17,764 bases of DNA from Clostridium sp. CAG:221 (GTDB lineage: Bacteria; Bacillota; Clostridia; Clostridiales; Clostridiaceae), in assembly GCA_000435835.1 (NCBI GenBank), contig FR883404.1, positions 97,803-115,566 of the forward strand. Reading direction: 5' to 3'. Position 1 is the first letter of the stretch. Every line of letters starts with the position of its first letter. Positions 15,265 to 17,764 of this stretch are shown here, piece by piece. The position numbers and the translations under genes are program-made. Under the pieces are notes generated by a model, which saw only the letters and a program-made list of their open reading frames with translations, was not told where the DNA came from and searched no databases.

Positions 15265-15306
15265 ATGTAATTGAAATGAAGTTTAACAAAAGAGATTGGA
15301 GTAAAT

Positions 15307-16455
15307 ATGATAGTTAACACTTTTATACCTAAATATATGGAGAAATTTAAATGTATAGGATCAAAATGTACTGATACATGTTGTGCTGGTTGGGATATTA
15401 ATATAGATGAAAATAGTTTAGAAAGATATAAAAATAGTACTGGTGCCTTAAAAAGTCTAGTTGAAGGCAAATTTTTAACTGGTGATAAAAAAGATGATTT
15501 CTTTAATGCTGGATATATGATATTAAAAGATGGTAGCAGATGTCCATTTCTAAATGAAAATATGCTATGTGATATCCATGGAGCAGTAGGAGAAGAAAAT
15601 CTATGTATTACCTGCAAAAGTTATCCAAGAGTTTTTAATATTGTGGATGGCATTTATGAAAAAAGTGCTCTTGCTTCGTGTGAAGAAATATGTCGTTTAG
15701 CTCTAATGAATAAAGAAAAGATGGAGTTTGTTGAAGCTGAGGAAGAACTTGATGAAGATAATATTGAAATTAGAAGGATAATTGATACAGAAGCCTTTGC
15801 AGGAACAGAGAGCATGATTCAATACTTCTGGGAAATGAGGATATCATCAATAAATATAATTCAATGCAGAGAATATTCTATAGAGGAAAGATTAAATATA
15901 TTAAAAGGCTTTTATGGTGAAATAGAAAAGTTAAGATTGGAAGATGACTTTGAGAGTATTGAAGATATTTTTGATGAGTCTACCAATGGAACTTTAAATT
16001 ATCAAAAGTATCTACAAGAAAGCATCAAAGCAGATAAGAAGTTTAGTTTTACTATTGGAGATGATAATTTAATTGCTATGATTAGAAGCCCTAGGTTGAA
16101 AAAATATGCAGAGGACTATAAAAACAATATATTATTAAATATTGAGGAAGAGGCATTTAGGGATTTATCTGAAAAAGTAGATGCAATATTAAAAGAAAAT
16201 GATTATATAGTAGAAAACTATTTGGTAAATCAGATATTTAAAGATTTAATTCCTTTTAATAAGGGAGAAGATATGATGGCAAGTGTCAACGTACTAATTA
16301 ATACATATAAGCTTATAAAGGAATATCTGAAGGGAAGAATATATAAGAGTAAAGGAAGGGTTATAGCTGAAGAGGTTGTTAATGTAATACAGGCTATTAG
16401 CAAGGATTTAGAGCATAATAAAGTTTTAAGTGAAATAATAAATTATAAAGCTTAA
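15307..16455 (+). CDS. FliB-like cysteine-rich protein (flagellin lysine-N-methylase family)
   Basis: The founding member FliB of Salmonella methylates lysines of flagellin. The 382 residues show the family's N-terminal cysteine cluster: Cys16, Cys21, Cys25 and Cys26 in KCIGSKCTDTCCAGWDI. Cys79 and Cys88 in RCPFLNENMLCDIHG, Cys100 and Cys103 in LCITCKSYPRV, and Cys125 and Cys129 follow. The pattern suggests a bound metal or Fe-S cluster and resembles YkgJ-type metal-chelating domains. The C-terminal two-thirds is charged and helical, with no recognisable SAM-binding motif. ATG at 15307 follows TTGGAG. No flagellin or other motility gene is nearby, so this orphan may act on another protein; many clostridia carry such orphans. 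It is a single-gene unit with its own terminator. Confidence 0.82.
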   Translation: MIVNTFIPKYMEKFKCIGSKCTDTCCAGWDINIDENSLERYKNSTGALKSLVEGKFLTGDKKDDFFNAGYMILKDGSRCPFLNENMLCDIHGAVGEENLCITCKSYPRVFNIVDGIYEKSALASCEEICRLALMNKEKMEFVEAEEELDEDNIEIRRIIDTEAFAGTESMIQYFWEMRISSINIIQCREYSIEERLNILKGFYGEIEKLRLEDDFESIEDIFDESTNGTLNYQKYLQESIKADKKFSFTIGDDNLIAMIRSPRLKKYAEDYKNNILLNIEEEAFRDLSEKVDAILKENDYIVENYLVNQIFKDLIPFNKGEDMMASVNVLINTYKLIKEYLKGRIYKSKGRVIAEEVVNVIQAISKDLEHNKVLSEIINYKA

Positions 16456-16460
16456 TATAA

Positions 16461-16488
16461 ATCAGCATTGTTTTTCAATGCTGATTTT
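16461..16488 (+). terminator. Terminator after the FliB-like gene
   Basis: Perfect 10-bp stem (ATCAGCATTG at 16461-16470 with 16476-16485), loop of five T's, then TTTTATTT. It starts 6 bases after the stop codon. Confidence 0.88.
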
Positions 16489-16547
16489 ATTTAAATTAAA
16501 ATAAATAGTAATGTAGAAGCAAAAATATGCATAGAGTTATAAAGGAA

Positions 16548-16619
16548 GAAAAAATAAAGGTGTTTAAGAGATTAAAAAGAACAAATATATTTAAAATCAT
16601 TACTTCTCTTTATTTTTTC
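16548..16619. repeat. Perfect 12-bp inverted repeat, 48-base loop
   Basis: GAAAAAATAAAG (16548-16559) is the exact reverse complement of 16608-16619. The arms are low-complexity A/T and the loop is long, so chance is possible. It could mark the ends of a small decayed element or form a weak RNA stem. Confidence 0.35.
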
Positions 16620-16740
16620 CTATAGTATTAACGATTATCCTAAAAGAAGAATAAAATATTAATAATAAGTTAGATATGTTTATTTAAAAGAAATAAGAAT
16701 TATACTTAATGAAAGCTTTAAATAATAAAAGGAATTTTAC

Positions 16741-16788
16741 AATTTCTTTATTTAAGTTAGTTGAAAATAAGGAGTGAATAAAGAAATT
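16741..16788 (+). promoter_or_regulatory. 5' leader hairpin before the phosphotransferase gene
   Basis: AATTTCTTTATT (16741-16752) is the exact reverse complement of 16777-16788, extendable by a G-U and an A-T pair. The right arm touches the AAGGG ribosome binding site (16789-16793), and GGAG (16771-16774) lies in the loop. It could modulate translation or protect the mRNA end. The pairing is seen; the function is inferred. Confidence 0.45.
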
Positions 16789-16799
16789 AAGGGTTTAAA

Positions 16800-17702
16800 A
16801 TGGAAAGTTTAATAGACTTTAATATTTTAAAAGATTCACATTTATTTAGAAAAATGGAACCTTTAGAAAAAGGATGGTCAAATGATAGGAAATATATTAT
16901 ATACACAAGTGATAATAAAAAATTATTGCTGAGGATTTCAGCAATATCAAAATTTGATGAAAAATTAAAAGAAAGTGAAATTATCAGAACAATTTCAAGA
17001 GTATGCCAAAATACACCAAAGTTTATTGATTTAAAAATTAGTGGAAATAAGATATTGCAGCTATATACCTTTATAGAAGGAGAGGATGCATTAGAATCTA
17101 TAGGTAGATACTCAAAGGAAGAACAGTTTAACCTTGGAATAGAGGCAGGAAAAACTTTAAAGAAGATACATGAAGCTGAGAAAATAACTGATGCTAAGAG
17201 AATTATAGAGATGCAAAAAGAAAGAATAATAGAAAGAACAAAGGCTTATGAAAATTCAAGATATTATAGCTATGAAGACCAAGGACTTATAAAATATATT
17301 AAAGAAAATATTGAAATTTTAAATTCAGCCAAAATAGCTCTATGTCATGGTGATTATCATTTAGGCAATATGATAATTAATAATAATAATATATACATTA
17401 TTGATTTTAATAGATTTAATTATGAAGATATATATAAGGATTTTATCCCCATGTGTGCTTTTACCAGGGGAGAAAGTATTGAATTTGCAAAAGGCCAACT
17501 TAAAGGCTATTTTGAAGAGTATATCCCAGTAGATTTCTGGCAGAGATTAAAGCTTTATCTAGCATATTCAAGCCTATATTCAATTTTATGGGCTGAAAAT
17601 TGTTCAAATGAAGAAGTTGAAGCAATGATAAAGAGAAAGAAAATGGTTTATAATGATTTTACAAAATCATCTTTTGATTCTCCTTGTTGGGTGAATAATT
17701 AA
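16800..17702 (+). CDS. APH/choline-kinase-fold phosphotransferase, substrate unknown
   Basis: A 300-residue protein of the aminoglycoside phosphotransferase-like kinase family, which transfers phosphate from ATP to hydroxyls of small molecules. The catalytic loop is LCHGDYHLGNMI (181-192) with Asp185 as general base and Asn190. The metal-binding Asp202 is in YIIDFNRFNYEDIYKD. The N-terminal lobe has LLLRIS with Arg45 where many relatives have the ATP-binding Lys; several APH subgroups do the same. ATG at 16800 is 6 bases after AAGGG. No resistance, sugar or choline operon surrounds it, so calling it an antibiotic-resistance gene is not justified. A hairpin precedes its ribosome binding site. 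Tandem hairpins follow its stop codon. Confidence 0.85.
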   Translation: MESLIDFNILKDSHLFRKMEPLEKGWSNDRKYIIYTSDNKKLLLRISAISKFDEKLKESEIIRTISRVCQNTPKFIDLKISGNKILQLYTFIEGEDALESIGRYSKEEQFNLGIEAGKTLKKIHEAEKITDAKRIIEMQKERIIERTKAYENSRYYSYEDQGLIKYIKENIEILNSAKIALCHGDYHLGNMIINNNNIYIIDFNRFNYEDIYKDFIPMCAFTRGESIEFAKGQLKGYFEEYIPVDFWQRLKLYLAYSSLYSILWAENCSNEEVEAMIKRKKMVYNDFTKSSFDSPCWVNN

Positions 17703-17706
17703 GAAT

Positions 17707-17764
17707 AGGCAGTTTAAAAAACTGCCTCAGTTTGTTGAAAAACCCCCTGTTTAAAAAACAGAGG
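17707..17764. terminator. Tandem hairpins at the end of the window
   Basis: First stem: AGGCAGTTT (17707-17715) with 17719-17727, perfect 9 bp, loop AAA. Second: 17744-17752 with 17756-17764, one C-A mismatch, running to the window edge. Both share the central TGTTTAAAAAACA-like or AGTTTAAAAAACT core. The first lacks a T-run on the plus strand. On the minus strand the second is followed by five T's, so a convergent gene just outside the window is plausible. Confidence 0.6.

Larger units (their letters stand above)
16489..16799. other. AT-rich intergenic stretch, no gene seen
   Basis: No convincing coding frame or RNA gene is visible here. It contains one distant inverted repeat (16548-16559 with 16608-16619), a TATACT -10-like hexamer (16701-16706) with only a poor -35, and a hairpin just before the next start codon (16741-16788). 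It could be a degraded remnant or a long untranslated leader. Confidence 0.6.

Noticed and set aside
16489..16740. Possible small mobile-element remnant or small RNA in the AT-rich spacer
   Set aside because: There are only A/T-rich arms, no target duplication, no transposase remnant and no clear promoter-terminator pair; reported only as an inverted repeat.
16800..17702. Aminoglycoside resistance gene
   Set aside because: Only the general kinase-fold motifs are present; many clostridial proteins share them without giving resistance, and the context offers no support.

Overview
The window is a stretch of AT-rich Clostridium-type chromosome (Firmicutes, probably Clostridium sensu stricto). 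Grounds: very low GC in genes and spacers, strong AGGAGG ribosome binding sites, compact operons ending in U-tailed hairpins, and the gene order dprA-topA-codY-rpsB-tsf-pyrH-frr-uppS-cdsA-dxr-rseP-ispG, which is typical of clostridia. Species cannot be read from the sequence alone.

Left part (1-12972), conserved housekeeping block. It opens inside dprA (5' end outside the window), then topA and the global regulator codY, which has its own promoter, a Spo0A-box-like site and a terminator. Next comes rpsB-tsf (ribosomal protein S2 and EF-Ts) behind a strong extended -10 promoter and a structured leader of about 105 nt. A 15-bp hairpin separates the two genes and a terminator follows. pyrH-frr (UMP kinase, ribosome recycling factor), uppS-cdsA (undecaprenyl-PP synthase, CDP-diacylglycerol synthase), and an AI-2E-family membrane protein with dxr-rseP-ispG follow, each group closed by a hairpin terminator. 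dxr and ispG are two steps of the MEP isoprenoid pathway. UppS turns its products into the C55 lipid carrier, so this block links translation, nucleotide supply, phospholipid and cell-wall lipid supply.

Right part (12973-17764), accessory block. After ispG, where polC or rimP-nusA is often found in related genomes, there is a single-gene unit for a MraY-like phosphosugar-polyprenyl-phosphate transferase with a variant HDH loop. It has a near-consensus promoter containing an inverted repeat. Then come a convergent CAX-type Ca2+/H+ antiporter, a divergent FliB-like cysteine-rich protein (flagellin lysine-N-methylase family) with no flagellar gene nearby, a 344-base AT-rich spacer with two perfect 12-bp inverted repeats, and an APH/choline-kinase-fold phosphotransferase. 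The window ends in tandem hairpins.

I saw no tRNA, rRNA, CRISPR array, transposase, integrase or defence-type island. The most unusual items are regulatory: the rpsB leader, the rpsB-tsf hairpin, the hairpin covering the topA ribosome binding site, terminators inside an essential operon without obvious promoters after them, and the promoter/operator of the MraY paralogue. I do not claim a new multi-gene system.
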